Shown here: one piece after another, positions 35,632-46,973 of the stretch | Layout: each line of letters opens with the position of its first letter | How positions within the stretch are numbered: position 1 is the first letter of the stretch | Assembly (NCBI GenBank): GCA_033782935.1 | Contig: JAWQEG010003810.1 | Location: forward strand, 123,618-187,617 | DNA from: Petrolisthes cinctipes | Taxonomy: Eukaryota; Arthropoda; Malacostraca; Decapoda; Porcellanidae | Direction of reading: 5' to 3' | Length of the DNA: 64,000 nucleotides | The notes under the pieces: generated by a model | Seen by the model: only the letters and a program-made list of their open reading frames with translations | Told to the model about the DNA's origin: nothing | The model's database searches: none | Position numbers and translations under genes: made by a program

Positions 35632-35668
35632 TACTTTGTTGAAGTTTCTTATCATTGTTTGTCTGCAG
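35632..35668 (+). promoter_or_regulatory. 3' splice site, possibly derived from MITE-A
   Basis: ATTGTTTGTCTGCAG is a good polypyrimidine tract plus AG (35667-35668). The preceding GTTGAAGTTTCTTATCAT closely resembles the reverse MITE-A internal sequence GTTGAAGTTTCGAATCAT and the diverged copy at 14551 (GTTGAAGTTTGTTATCAT). The origin is inference from this short match. Confidence 0.6.
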
Positions 35669-37105
35669 TCACACGGCCTGACGGGTTAGAAGTGGACTAC
35701 ATGGGTCACAACGTACAACATCACCTGAAGCTACGGCCAATGTTTTGGTACTCAGCCTGCCTGGTGGTGGATGAGGAACAGGTGGGTGTGTGGGTAGCTG
35801 GAAGGGGTCAGCACCACCCAGCCTCCAACCCACCCCTGCTCCTCAACGGGTCCCTAGTGGCTGGACAGGAGCAAGATGAACTAGATGGTGGCTTCATCGG
35901 CAATCAGGCATTCATAGGACATCTCACAGGCCTAACACTATGGCCAACTGCTCTATCCCCTCATCAGGTGCAGGGTTGGTCTGCGTGTCAACAGCAGGAT
36001 GTAACAACAGTAATGATAGCCTGGAACAACCTGAAGTGGACAGTTCACAATGAGTCTGGTAGTGTCACCATTCACCACGACGGCCCCTGCAATCAAGGAG
36101 ATCACAGCAAGGGAGAGTTATTCTTCTTTACTAATATGCTATCATGGTCTGAGGCACATATTTTCCTTCAGAGATCCGAGATGGTGATGGCTGCCCCGAG
36201 TGATGAGCAGGAATGGAGACAGGTCACACAACTCACATTCTACAGGCCTCAGTGTAGCAATGCATACTCAGAAGGGGTGAGCATATGGTTGGGTATCTTT
36301 GTGAACGAAACATCTCAGATGGCCCTTAGTGAGGATTATAATAAGAATTTCTATGACTTCCTGGCCATCCGCATGGAGAGGCTGACAGGGAATCCTGACT
36401 CTTACCCAGTGAGCCAGGACCAGCAAGGGTCGTGGCACCAGGAGGACCAGGACAGCCTATCCGCTTGATGGGACTGTGCCCAGTCAGCGCCTCACTTTGG
36501 TCTAAGGAGATCAACTTTGTGGTAAGTTCCTCTGCTCTCGATGGTATAGCAACAACAGTAGCATCTACTTACATGGATATGGTCGTTACCACATCATCTG
36601 GGACAAAGTGAGTGAATCATGGTGCCTGAGATGGGAAGGAAAGGGTTGGAATCCCCTGGCTTGTACAAAAACACTCCTGCCACCATTGGGTCGACATCCT
36701 TGGAAGCTACACACCGAATTGTGCAACAATACCATGAACAACACACAGATAATGGTTCTCAGCACCTGTACCTCTGATAGATTTACATGTACTGACTCCA
36801 CATGTATCAAACTATCACAGCGCTGTGACAACGTTATCGACTGTAGTGACGGAATAGATGAGAGGGACTGCTTCACCTGCATCACACCCCAGGGCTACGT
36901 GGATGCCATGCCCCCGATGATCCCTGTACAGATCTCCGTGGAGGCTGAGGTGACAGACCTGGGGCAGACTGACCTACTGGCATCCACCTTGACACTCACT
37001 GTCACACTGATGCTCAGCTGGATTGATGAACGTCTAGAGTTCCATCATCTACAGAATGACACAGATGGTGCGCTGACAACGGTCGTCCTCAAACTAGACC
37101 AAAAG
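35669..37105 (+). CDS. Exon region: pentraxin end, lectin-like, LDLa and Cys-loop ligand-binding start
   Basis: Read in order: the pentraxin C-terminal half with LNGSLVAGQEQDELDGGF and AFIGHLTGLTLWPTALS (to ~35990); a linker and a C-type-lectin-like region (LSWSEAHIFLQ, IWLGIFVNE; ~36060-36400); a GPIRLMGLC-like Cys region; then an LDL-receptor class A module (CTSDRFTC...RCDNVIDCSDGIDERDC; ~36770-36872) and the first strands of a Cys-loop receptor ligand-binding domain (LTLTVTLMLSWIDERLEFH; ~36990-37045). It ends at a GTGAGA donor (37106). This module order is one I associate with a family of putative secreted-ectodomain ligand-gated channels in crustaceans. The frame changes at ~36427 (frame 1 to 3) and ~36506 (frame 3 to 2) without a plausible intron, so it is either a pseudogene or contains base-call indels. 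No transmembrane exons were found downstream. Confidence 0.8.
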
Positions 37106-37158
37106 GTGAGACATATAATTTCAGTGGCCTCCACTAGTAACGAGCACACCGCCCATTG

Positions 37159-37302
37159 GGTTTAGCGAAATATGACACCGCTGTGTTTGTTAACTTGTAG
37201 TATTAGTAAGTGATTGGACAGAACTCACCCCTGTTAATTAAAGGATTTACCATAAGAACGTCATGTAAACAAACACAGTGGTGCCACATATTGTCAAACC
37301 CA
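37159..37302. mobile_element. Inverted-repeat element in the intron
   Basis: GACACCGCTGTGTTTGTTAA is mirrored by AAACAAACACAGTGGTGCC. Similar sequence flanks SINE-2 around 16440-16850 (AACGAGTACCACTGTGTTTA and CTATGTAAACAAAC). Confidence 0.55.
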
Positions 37303-37830
37303 CCAGATACTGATTGATACTAGTGGAGATAAGTGTTCATATAGACAGTATATATTTATTACTACACCTTCACACATCCTCGCTTTTACTCCAACTATCA
37401 TTTCTCATTTGGGGTGTTTCCAGTATTCGAGGATTCTGGAACGAAATCTGTACTCATAAGTAATTCACAGATAATTTCAGTATATATATGTAAATGGAAG
37501 AAAAATTTTACTCAATCTTGTTTAAATGTAAGAAGTGTCTTAGAATTATAGAAAGGGAGCTTATGCTGCAAAGTTGCTTCGACCAAGTACAGTAAAACCT
37601 TTATTACACCATAGAGTATGAATTTATATTCTACCTTATTTAATTAAGACCCAAGCATACTTAAGGAGGCACTCGGTCGATGCAATCACTGATACAAAGG
37701 CATACACCAAATTTAAAGGGTAAGGTATATAGTGAAAAATAAACACATTTTATTATATACAATGTGTTCTACAAATGAGTTATTTAGGAGATGAACGACT
37801 ATTATGAATTATAGCAACTGTGTTGGTAAA

Positions 37831-37833
<3 letters not shown>

Positions 37834-37873
<40 letters not shown>
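37834..37873. repeat. (GA)n microsatellite
   Basis: About 40 bp of AG repeats. Confidence 0.97.
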
Positions 37874-37876
<3 letters not shown>

Positions 37877-37935
37877 TTTCGTTTTACAGAACATCAACTC
37901 CCCTGCTTCTCCTCTGTGAATACATTCAAAGAAGA

Positions 37936-38103
37936 AATAGATTTAGGGCTTTATGCCTATCGACTCATGGTGTTGGTCATTAAGGCAGTCAGTTTTGTTA
38001 CATCAACACATCTTCCCCCAGCCTACAAGGTTGCTATCCTTGCTCTTACAGCCGGGTACCCACTTACTGCTAGGTGAACAGGGACATAGGGGGCTGGGAG
38101 CAT
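37936..38103 (-). mobile_element. SINE-2 copy, lacking the tRNA head
   Basis: Contains TTAGGGCTTTATGCCTATCG through GAACAGGGACATAGGGGGCT, matching 16517-16680; truncated before the head. Confidence 0.85.
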
Positions 38104-38583
38104 ACAGTTATCAACGCGACTACAGTTTGGATTCGAATAACCTGCGAAGTCACGAAACACGAACAAACCATAACAGCTAAACCGAGCTGCACTGTCGAAC
38201 ACTCTTTCACAGGCTACGTTAATTGTTTTCTTTTTTCTGTTTTTATATATATATATACTTCAACCCCGAGTCTGTAGGCTGTCTGTAGCCCGTGACTCTT
38301 GCGAGGGAGTCTCACCCCAACCCTCCTGGAGTGAAGACGTGTTCCTGGCGCTCTGCCTGAGTTGTTGTTTGTGTTGTTGTTTGTCTTGTTTCAACGTTCT
38401 TGTTTGCGTGTTGTGGTGTTATAGGGGTTGTTTATATTTTCTATCTCGTTTTTTTTGTGGTTTTGCTGTTTGTGGTATTGTTGTTTGTGGTTTATTTTTT
38501 TTTTATTGTGGTTCTGTGTGTGTATGTTCGTGTGTTCGTGTGTGTTCAGTTGTTCGCTTCCCATCTAGGCCTTGCCTGGCCTG

Positions 38584-40065
38584 ATGGAGAGGGCGGATTC
38601 GGATGTGGCTTCCTGCCCGGAGGCCGACTTGGCCATGTCGGAGGAGGATGAGTCTCCTATCGAGGATCACTGGCCTGAGCTGCCTTCTCGCAACCTTCCC
38701 CCCCTCTCCTCGGTCACTCCGCAGCTCAGGTTGCAGCCTTCCACCTCCTCAACCTCTATCAAGCGACCCGTTGATGCCTCGTCCGACTCCTTGCAGGATT
38801 CCGATGGTGTGGACTGTTTGCCTCCGGCTGCCAAGACTGCCAAGGGTGCTTCAGCTGTGCATGACGTACCTTCTCTGCCTCAATGTGGTGTTTCTTCCCT
38901 GTATACCAACTCCTTGCCCTCGTCCAACGTTCCTGCATTTGCCCCAAGAAATGCCTATGTCAAGCTCTCCTTCTCTGGAAACCCATCTACGGACACAAAG
39001 CTGCGATGGTTGTCTGATGTCAACAGGGCCTTCCAGCTGCAGCGTGAACTGGCTGAAGTGAAGATGGCTGCTGTCACCTCCCGGTTTGTCTACATCTCAA
39101 GGAAGCATCAGGATATCATTGATAGAGTTAAGGCTGGTGAATTTTTGTCTTTGCCTCTCATTCTTGAAGACTCACCCGAGAGGCCTCGTAAGTTCCCCAG
39201 CTACATCCTTACCCGTTTTCCTATTGATGTTGACCCGAAACTTGCTAAGGAATACCCTGGTGTGTACTTTGCCCGTCGTTTTTTCCAAGATGGTTCCCCC
39301 ATAAGCCGTATTGTTGTTGTCTGGAGTCAACCCGATCCACCTCCAAATGAGATTTCCTTTGATTTCCTCCCTTGTCTTCCACCGTGTGAGGTAAGGAAAC
39401 TTTATAATGACCAGCCTTGGTGCTACAGGTGCTGGGGTGTGGGGCATATCTCTCGGTACTGTTCTGCCAGGCCGAAGTGTGCATGGTGTGCCGCCGACCA
39501 TGATTCCAAGACGTGTCCTGTCAGGGGCGAACCATCACGTCTTGCTGCCTCCACCTCTGAGCCTTCACCTCCTGAGGATACGAGTCGATGGAAGTGTCCA
39601 CGATGCCTTCAGCCAGGGGTTAATGTGTGGCATGGATGTACTCGACGTAAGGTCTTGGCTCGTGTCACTACTATTGCTCTGCCTCCACCACCGCCACCAC
39701 CACCACCTCCCCAGTCTGCTCCTCCTACCAGCCCTGCCTCACCTCCAGACATGGCCCTCCGCAAGTCTGTTGCTACTCTCATGGCACGATGTACGGCTCT
39801 CGAGAACCGCTTTTCTGCCCTTGAAGCCAGGATTAATGGGCTAGTTGCTGCGCAGGCTGCCAATGACTCCTAACTCTCCACCTTGGTCGAGGCTCAGCAG
39901 GCCATCATCTCAACTGTCACTACCCTTACCGAAAAGATGGATACTGTTGCATCTCGCCTTGAAAAGCTTTTCGAGTCAGTCCCTTCTCCTGGTCCATCTT
40001 CTTCTCCAGGTCGCTCATCTGCCCCCACTCACCGGACTTCTACCTCCAAATACAGAGTTCGCTAG
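38584..40065 (+). pseudogene. LINE-1B ORF1, gag-like with three zinc knuckles, one stop
   Basis: About 494 codons from the ATG at 38584. N-terminal acidic Ser/Pro-rich part; a conserved domain (residues ~120-270); CYRCWGVGHISRYC at ~280-293 followed by CAWCAADHDSKTC and CPRCLQPGVNVWHGC; a proline run at ~365; then a heptad-rich LENRFSALEARI coiled coil and a Ser/Pro tail ending in TAG at 40063. One in-frame TAA at 39871-39873 falls where copy A has AAA (Lys). Presumed function is RNA chaperone/particle protein. It overlaps ORF2 by a base or two. Confidence 0.92.
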
Positions 40066-43000
40066 TGATTGCCGGCTGGATGTCATCTCCTGGAATGTAT
40101 GTGGTATCACCAGTTATGCTAAGCTCACTCAACTCAAGGCCTATGTTTTTCGTCATCATCCCAGTGTTATTTTTCTCCAGGAAGCATTTCCAGGACGGCC
40201 GCTTGCTGCTGGGCAAGCTCCTCCTCTCTCAGGTTATGTGCCATATGTTCATCTGGTAAGGAATGGTCTCCTGACTTACATACATAGCTCCTTGCCACAT
40301 CGCCTTCTCCGTACCTCCACTGATCCTGACATGACCTTTCAGCTATTTGAGGTTCTACCTGGGAATGGAGTACTCCAACTATGTAATGTCTATTCTGCCC
40401 CAACTAGACTCACTCTTGAGGCTCTTCCTTCTCCAACAATGTGTGGTATGGTTTATATGGGAGATTTTAATGCTCGGCATTCTGATTTGGGTGATGGTTC
40501 TGGCTCTATTAATCGTAATGGTGTTCGTCTCCTTTCATACATCCGCAAGCATCATCTGACACGCTGGGACACTGGCAGTGCCACTCATTGCCGGGGAGGT
40601 ACTCTGGATTACATCCTCTCGTCTGGCCTGATAGCATCTCGGGTCCTGTGCTCCTCCGTGCCAGACTTATTCTCTTATCACATCGCTCTTCGGTTTCATT
40701 ATTCTCTAACTGCTGGGTCAAGTGCTTCAGCCACTCGTTTGCGTATTGCTGTGCCCCATAAATATTGCCCGACTTACATCTTATTTATGGACCATGTATT
40801 CCCTACATTTAACATATCATCAGCTGAACAGTTGTACTCTGATCTTGTATCTGCTACTCATGACTTTTATAGGCTATACGTCTCCAGGCCACACCTCCAG
40901 CATCGCCATACTGCCCACTCCTGGACGCTGGATGCACGTATACAGGAGGCAAAGGAGGAGGCTGAACGTGATGGCCTATTGTTTCAAGCCAACCCAACCC
41001 CTGACATACTCCATCGTTACCAGATGTCTAGGGACGCTTTAGTTACCCTACAGGATTGTGCTCACACTGAGTCTTGGCAGCGGTTCACGGACAGCATCAA
41101 CCAGCAAACAAGTGTGGCTTCTATGTGGCACCTCATCCGTCGGGTTGTTAAAAAGACACCGGCCAATGCTCGTCATCACACTCCTGCCGACTATGCCAAA
41201 CAACTTGTCGATGCCTGGTCAGAACAATCTACCTCAGCCAGTCTACCGATCCACATACAAGATGCACTCGCTTCCCGTGCTGCTGTCCATCGGCTACGTC
41301 TAATGTCTGCTCTGTTACAAGATGATGACGATGATGCAGAGGAGATAACTGAGGAGGAGTTGCGCCGTGCTCTCATTCGGGGTAGAGCTTCTTCCCCTGG
41401 TGATGATGGTATTACTTATGCTGTGCTGCGCCTACTTCAACAAGTTCCTTGGAACCCTCTACTTCGACCGTACAATCTATGTCTTCGTGACGGATGTGTA
41501 CGATGAGCCTGGACCAGCAGCACAATAATACCCATCCCTAAGCCCGGCACTCCGAAGTTCAGGCCTATTTCCCTTACTTCCTGTTTCTGTAAGGTTATGG
41601 AGAGAATCTTACTCAATCGTCTCATGTACAGACTGCAGGATCGCCTCACTCCATGGCTGTTTGGTTTCCTTCCCCAGCGGAGCACACATCACTGCCTAAT
41701 CGACCTGTACTCTCGCCTTTCCAGGGACAGTGTGATGGCCTTCATTGACCTTCGAAGTGCCTTCGATGTTGCTAATAGAGACGTCATTTTGGATCAACTG
41801 GTTGACTTTGGGATAAAGGGTAATCTACTACGGTGGATTCGGAGCTACCTGAGTAACAGGACCTCCCGTGTGTTTTTCAATGGTGCGCTCAGTCCTTTGC
41901 GCAGTTTTCATCTTGGTACGCCTCAAGGTGGTGTTCTCAGCCCATTGTTATTTAATATTCTGATGCATCGGTTGCTCACTTCTCTCCCTGATATTCCTGG
42001 AACTACAATTACGTGCTATGCTGATGATATCTGTGTTCATTCTACCTCACCAAGGGATCTCCAGCGGTTTCTTGACTCCTTCTCTGTGTCCTCCTCTCAC
42101 TGTGGCATTATTGTCTCCCCAGATATGAGCAGAATATTCACCTGCCGCCTTCTTCAAGCTCAGCCAGTGTTTACCATTGGAGGGACTGTCATTCCCATGT
42201 GTTCCCAGTACTGCTACCTGGGTGCGCCAGTCAATATTTGGCCGATTGTCCCTGCCAGACCTCAAGACCATCCCATTGTCCAGGACTTATTGGGTCGTCT
42301 CCAGCGCCGACTTACACCACTTCAATGGCTATCTAACAACTCCTCGGGCATATCCATCCCAGTAGCCAGGACCATCTCTATTGCTTTTATCCATTCAGTT
42401 GTTGATTACCTTTCCCCTGCTCTGATTCAACTTCCTAGGGCTACTCTGGAGACTTTAGAAAAATTTCAAAATAGAGCAATGAGAATTATTCTCGGCTGTC
42501 CAATGTCGACCAGGATAGTGAACATGCAGCGTGAGTTGCGTCTTCCCCCATTAGTGGAGAGAATTTATTCTAATGTTACTTGCTTCACTGTCAAGTGCCT
42601 CCATTTCCCACATCTTTCAACCCATTACTCTCAGTTAGTCAGGACATCTCTTAGACCAAACTACCCAGTCCCTCCCATACTGCCTGCTGGACATACTCTT
42701 ATAAGGTCTGTTTCCTCTGTGCTCCGTGGTCTTAATATAGATATAATGGTTGCAGACGTCCCCCCAGGGCCCCCTCCATGGATGCTACCAACACCTGATG
42801 TGAGCTTTACACCTACTTCCAAGTCGGAGCTGCCTTCTCTACAGTGGCAGTTGGCTCTGGAACACATAGAAACAGTGACTTCCTCCATCACAGATCCATA
42901 CTGCCTCTACACTGATGGCTCATTGCAGGTGGATGGTGCAGCAGGTTGTGCTGTTTACTCGCCTGACCTGGAGTCACCTCCAGGGGACTGGGTTGGCCGT

Positions 43001-43744
43001 CGTCTCTGTAACCACTCTAGCTCAACATTGTGTGAACTGTATGCCATTCTGGATGCTGTTAGTGTTGTTTGTCAACGTGGAGTGAATGCTGCCATTTTTT
43101 GTGACTCCAAAACTGCCCTTCATTCCCTCTCTAGTGTTCAGCCCACACACTCTACTGTTATTCAGCAGATTTTATCGTTTTTGGCCTTATTGCATCACCG
43201 TAACTTGACTGTCAAATTGTTATGGGTGCCATCCCATGTAGGTTTACGTCACAATGGTACAGTTGACAGACTCGCAAAGGAAGCCTGCCATCTGCCTCCT
43301 CGTGGTGCTGGACGTCCTCTCTCCCTGACATGTTACCTCTTTAAAGTCCGCTCCGCCGCTCTCCTCCCTGTACGACGCAGGGATGCAGAGAGGCCCTTCA
43401 GCATCTCCATCACCCATTACGAGTCTGTCTGCCATCACAAATATTCCTACCGTCGTCGAGGCCTCATGGTTCGGAGGCACAATGTAGTCTCTGCTTGTTT
43501 GAGGCTTGGCTACCGGCCACTGTGGCAGGTTGCTGGGATGCAAGGTGAGCCTCCCTTCACTGAGTGTCGCTTGTGTCGAGCGCCTCGTGCTAACACTATA
43601 GAGCACTATTGCCTAGCCTGCCCCACTGTCCGACACTTGCTGCAACAGGGCCTGCCACTTGATGTGGTTTGTCGACACCTGCTGAACCATCAGGTTCTGG
43701 AGGAACTTCTGGTGCGCCACCCTCGTTTTGGTGGATTTAAGTAG
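40064..43744 (+). pseudogene. LINE-1B ORF2: endonuclease, RT, RNase H, zinc finger, one stop
   Basis: About 1,226 codons. The start is unclear: no ATG sits at the junction, and the frame is open upstream through ORF1, so termination-reinitiation or frameshifting is possible. AP-type endonuclease begins RLDVISWNVCG and has MGDFNARH near residue 133. RT motifs are FIDLRSAFD, TPQGGVLSPLLF and CYADDI (YADD near residue 652). RNase H starts with YTDGS near residue 949 and includes LCELYAILDA, FCDSKTAL and LWVPSHVGLRHNG. A C-terminal CRLCRAPRANTIEHYC follows. A single in-frame TGA lies at 41504-41506; the reading frame on both sides is the same. The domain order fits the I superfamily. Confidence 0.93.
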
Positions 43745-43949
43745 GTCATGATATAAATATTTGTCTGTATGCTTGTGCTTCATTCTGTTATGTTTTCGTG
43801 ATGTGAGTGTTTGTGCGCATGTGTGTGTGCTTGTGTGTGTATGTGGTCATTGGGTTCTCGTGAGTCCCGCTTACCCTTATGTACTGTTGTCTGCCTATTG
43901 ACTGACGCTACGGCGCAATGAATTAAAAAAAAAAAAAAAAAAAAAAGTC

Positions 43950-44050
43950 CCGAAGTACAGACACACTTCAAATGGGGCCCCTTATCCTAACCTATGATCA
44001 ATGAGGGGCCCCCGTGTCAGGTGTGTCTGCTTCATATGTCCGAAACTGTA
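43950..44050. mobile_element. MITE-B fragment
   Basis: ACAGACACACTTCAAATGGG at left and CATATGTCCGAAACTGTA at right; the outer left end has been lost at the poly(A) of copy B. Confidence 0.7.
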
Positions 44051-44056
44051 CGTGCG

Positions 44057-44122
<66 letters not shown>
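44057..44122. repeat. (GA)n microsatellite
   Basis: About 65 bp of AG repeats. Confidence 0.97.
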
Positions 44123-44125
<3 letters not shown>

Positions 44126-44234
44126 AAACGCCAGACATAAAAGGGATGAAAGTAGGAAAGTGAAGAAGGACACGAAGGATAGAAGGTCGGTGAGTAAATT
44201 TTGGAGACAGACAAAGCCCATTCCATGGATCTTG

Positions 44235-44458
44235 TACCAACACAATCAAATATCCACCGACACTTACTTTCCATCATAGTAAAATATCTTCGTAATAAAG
44301 AACAACACATGTATAATTTTGCAACACCTCATAATAATAATAATTGAGGGGGTTGAATTGACGTAAGGTGTTGTTGTATGATTATATCTTGATATGACAC
44401 TGATTTTTTATTTGTACGATGGAGGGAAAGTGTCGGTGGTTATTTGACTGTGGCTGTA
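44235..44458 (-). mobile_element. MITE-D copy, reverse
   Basis: TACCAACACAATCAAATATC at left, GACTGTGGCTGTA at right. Confidence 0.9.
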
Positions 44459-44601
44459 CCAACACTTTACACCAATAAGTAGAGCATAAAGTGCAACCAC
44501 CAGGTCCTTATACGATACTATACTTCATGGGAATTCTGTAAGGAAATAATAAATAATATATATATTTATTATGAGGGTATTCACAGTGGTAGGTCAGTTG
44601 C

Positions 44602-44639
<38 letters not shown>

Positions 44640-44780
44640 AACAGGAGACGGATATCGAAAGTTAAAATAATTTAACTTACGTAATATGATGAACAGACAG
44701 AATGCCTCCAGAAACGAATGATTGTGTCATTTGTTTTCTTTCGGTATAGGCCTGAATTTGAAACCCTATATAAACAGACG

Positions 44781-44994
44781 TACAGCCACAATAAAATAAC
44801 CACCGACACTTTCCTTCCATCGTGCAAATAAATCAGTATCATATCAAAATATAACCATACAACACCTTACGTCAACTCAACCCCCTCAATTATTATTATG
44901 AGGTGCTGCAAAATCATACACGTGTTGTTTTCTATTACCAAGATATTTACTACGATGGAAGAAAAGTGTCGGTGGATATTTGATTGTGGCTGTA
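44781..44994 (+). mobile_element. MITE-D copy
   Basis: TACAGCCACAATAAAATAAC at left, GATTGTGGCTGTA at right. Confidence 0.93.
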
Positions 44995-45059
44995 CAGTAA
45001 ACAAAGAATGAAAATCGTAAAGGAATGCAACTGGGTGGAGAGATGCTAAACTACACGAA

Positions 45060-45094
<35 letters not shown>

Positions 45095-45371
45095 CATTTC
45101 ACTCTGAGTTAGGTAACCAGGCCCATAGAGCCACGCCAGAATATCTAGTTGTGGACATTTGGGTTCTATTTCATGTGTTCCGATCTCGTTAAATCCATTG
45201 GGCAGTGACCAGATCCTACAACAGGTATTATTCTAACCCTGAGGGGATTTTCTATTGGAAACCGCGGGTGCAGAAAGCAAGGAGGGACAGTTGAATAAAT
45301 TAAAGGTGATGGCTGGGATGCAGAGGGGTGCCAAAACCCTTAATTAAGGTGGTAATATACGTATGGTACTG

Positions 45372-45558
45372 TACAGCCACAATCAAATAACCACCGACAC
45401 TATTCTTCCATCGTGCAAATATATAACAACTTATGTCAACTCAACCCCTTCAATTATTATTATGAGGTGCTGCAAAATCATACACGTGTTGTTCTTTATT
45501 ATTAAAATATTTACTACGATGGAAGGAAAGTGTCGGTGGATATTTGATTGTGGCTGTA
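45372..45558 (+). mobile_element. MITE-D copy, internal deletion
   Basis: Standard ends; about 25 bp shorter than other copies around 45420. Its last TA starts MITE-E. Confidence 0.92.
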
Positions 45559-45711
45559 CACTGGATCAAAAAAGTATCGCGCAGGTGGGGTCCGATGGTT
45601 CTGTAAATGATCGCTACAGCTCATGATAAAAAGCTTGTTTTCATTAGCCATCGTCTTAGGTGTCAGAATGTTTCACGAGGGAAATGCGCGATACTTTTTT
45701 GATCGAGTGTA
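45557..45711 (+). mobile_element. MITE-E copy
   Basis: TACACTGGATCAAAAAAGTA at left and TACTTTTTTGATCGAGTGTA at right; ATCGCGCA/TGCGCGAT continues the arms to about 27 bp. Single copy in the window. Confidence 0.9.
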
Positions 45712-45713
45712 CA

Positions 45714-45839
45714 TACATTAGAGAACAGTGATTCCCCCAAAGTATGACACGAATCAGGACCAGGTTAATAAAAATAATGGTTGTCTGTTGCTGGGTATAG
45801 TGTGGAGGAATTAACTGCACTAGATATACCAACACTGTA
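45714..45839 (+). mobile_element. MITE-K copy
   Basis: TACATTAGAGAACAGTGATT at left, ATATACCAACACTGTA at right. Confidence 0.75.
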
Positions 45840-45879
45840 TAGTCGGAGCTGCTCGGCCAGACAGCTTGAGGACCTTGTA

Positions 45880-46188
45880 GGGGAGGTCGCCGAGTGGTTA
45901 GTGTTCTGGACTCGTATCCTAGAGGTCGGGATATCGATCCTCTCCCGATTTGAGTTTGAGGCACTAACTATAAGGCCACCGAACGACGTAAAACACCCTT
46001 ACTGATACCATAACAGCTGCAGTATTTGGGAATTACCCTCACTTCCCTCCCTCTGTGGCTGGGTACCAGTTCGGAAGTCGTGACGTGTGTGTGTGTGTGT
46101 GAGTAGCAGTTGACCTGGGCCATGGTAACGGGCTTGATGAAGCCTATGTCCAGTGTCGGAACATATTAAAAAAAAAAAAAAAAAAAAC
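45880..46188 (+). mobile_element. SINE-1 copy, forward
   Basis: GGGGAGGTCGCCGAGTGG head, A-rich tail from 46166. About 25 bp of the body is missing after the B box. Confidence 0.9.
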
Positions 46189-46646
46189 AGCATGTATAGT
46201 AGTATCCCCTTCAGTATTGCTCCTTGATATGGATTCCTTAATTCAACATGTTCACCATAACAATGTCTGACAACTGCTAATCCCTCCTTTTATTTCTTCT
46301 TTTCAACCATTCCTCCTTTTCTTCTTTCCCACGAACCTGTTTTCATCCATATTTTTTAGTCCTTTCCCATTACCTTTCCCTTCCATACTCTATTCAATCA
46401 TTTCAATAACTTCCCATGTCCACATTTTAGAAACATGAACGTGTGCCTACAGACCAACTCATTTACAAGACCGGTACAACCACCAGAACTAATAAGTATC
46501 CAGGTGTGCTTAGAATACCTATAGAGACTGCTGTAGGTAAATACACAATAAGTTCTCATTTGGAATTATATCGTTGGTGAATTAGATTGTTCAAACGAAA
46601 TAATTCTGTTGGGCCCGCCAGCACAGGCATAAGGCGCAAGCAGAGG

Positions 46647-46797
46647 TACAGTTGGACACATGAATGGGTGGTACAGCCCAAGTGAAAGATGGTCAATTTC
46701 TCCCAATATCAAGTTCCTTAGTGCCAAATAGGAGACATCAGGGGCAGAAGTCAGTATTGAGGATGGGCTGTACCACCCATTCATGCGTCCAACTGTA
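46647..46797 (+). mobile_element. MITE-H copy, short form
   Basis: TACAGTTGGACACATGAATG at left, CATTCATGCGTCCAACTGTA at right; the inner GGTGGTACAGCCC/GGGCTGTACCACC is also inverted. Confidence 0.92.
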
Positions 46798-46973
46798 CAC
46801 TCGTGATACATCATTTCTGACCAGAGTGTGAGGAGCAGAAAGCTTCGAATCGCCTGGTATTGCTCATTTCCCCACCCAGTACACCTATAGAGGCTGAGTT
46901 CGAATGCAGGGTGTGTGTGTGTGTGTGGTGCCTGCCGTTCGTCTCTGGTCAGGGATTTCGTATCACGAGTGTA
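46796..46973 (+). mobile_element. MITE-G copy
   Basis: TACACTCGTGATACATCATT at left, TTTCGTATCACGAGTGTA at right. Confidence 0.92.

Larger units (their letters stand above)
38320..43946 (+). mobile_element. LINE-1 copy B, essentially full length
   Basis: Plus-strand non-LTR retrotransposon with a 5' UTR of ~260 bp, ORF1, ORF2, a 3' UTR with the same GACGCTACGGCGCAATGAAT end as copy A, and a poly(A) of about 24. The exact 5' end is uncertain because the first bases differ from copies A and C. No clear target duplication was found. Only two nonsense codons interrupt the two ORFs, so it is younger than copies A and C. Confidence 0.93.

Noticed and set aside
35161..35668. Retained intron as coding sequence
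   Set aside because: Stops at once after the donor and contains a MITE; the phase-1 join to 35669 restores the pentraxin frame.
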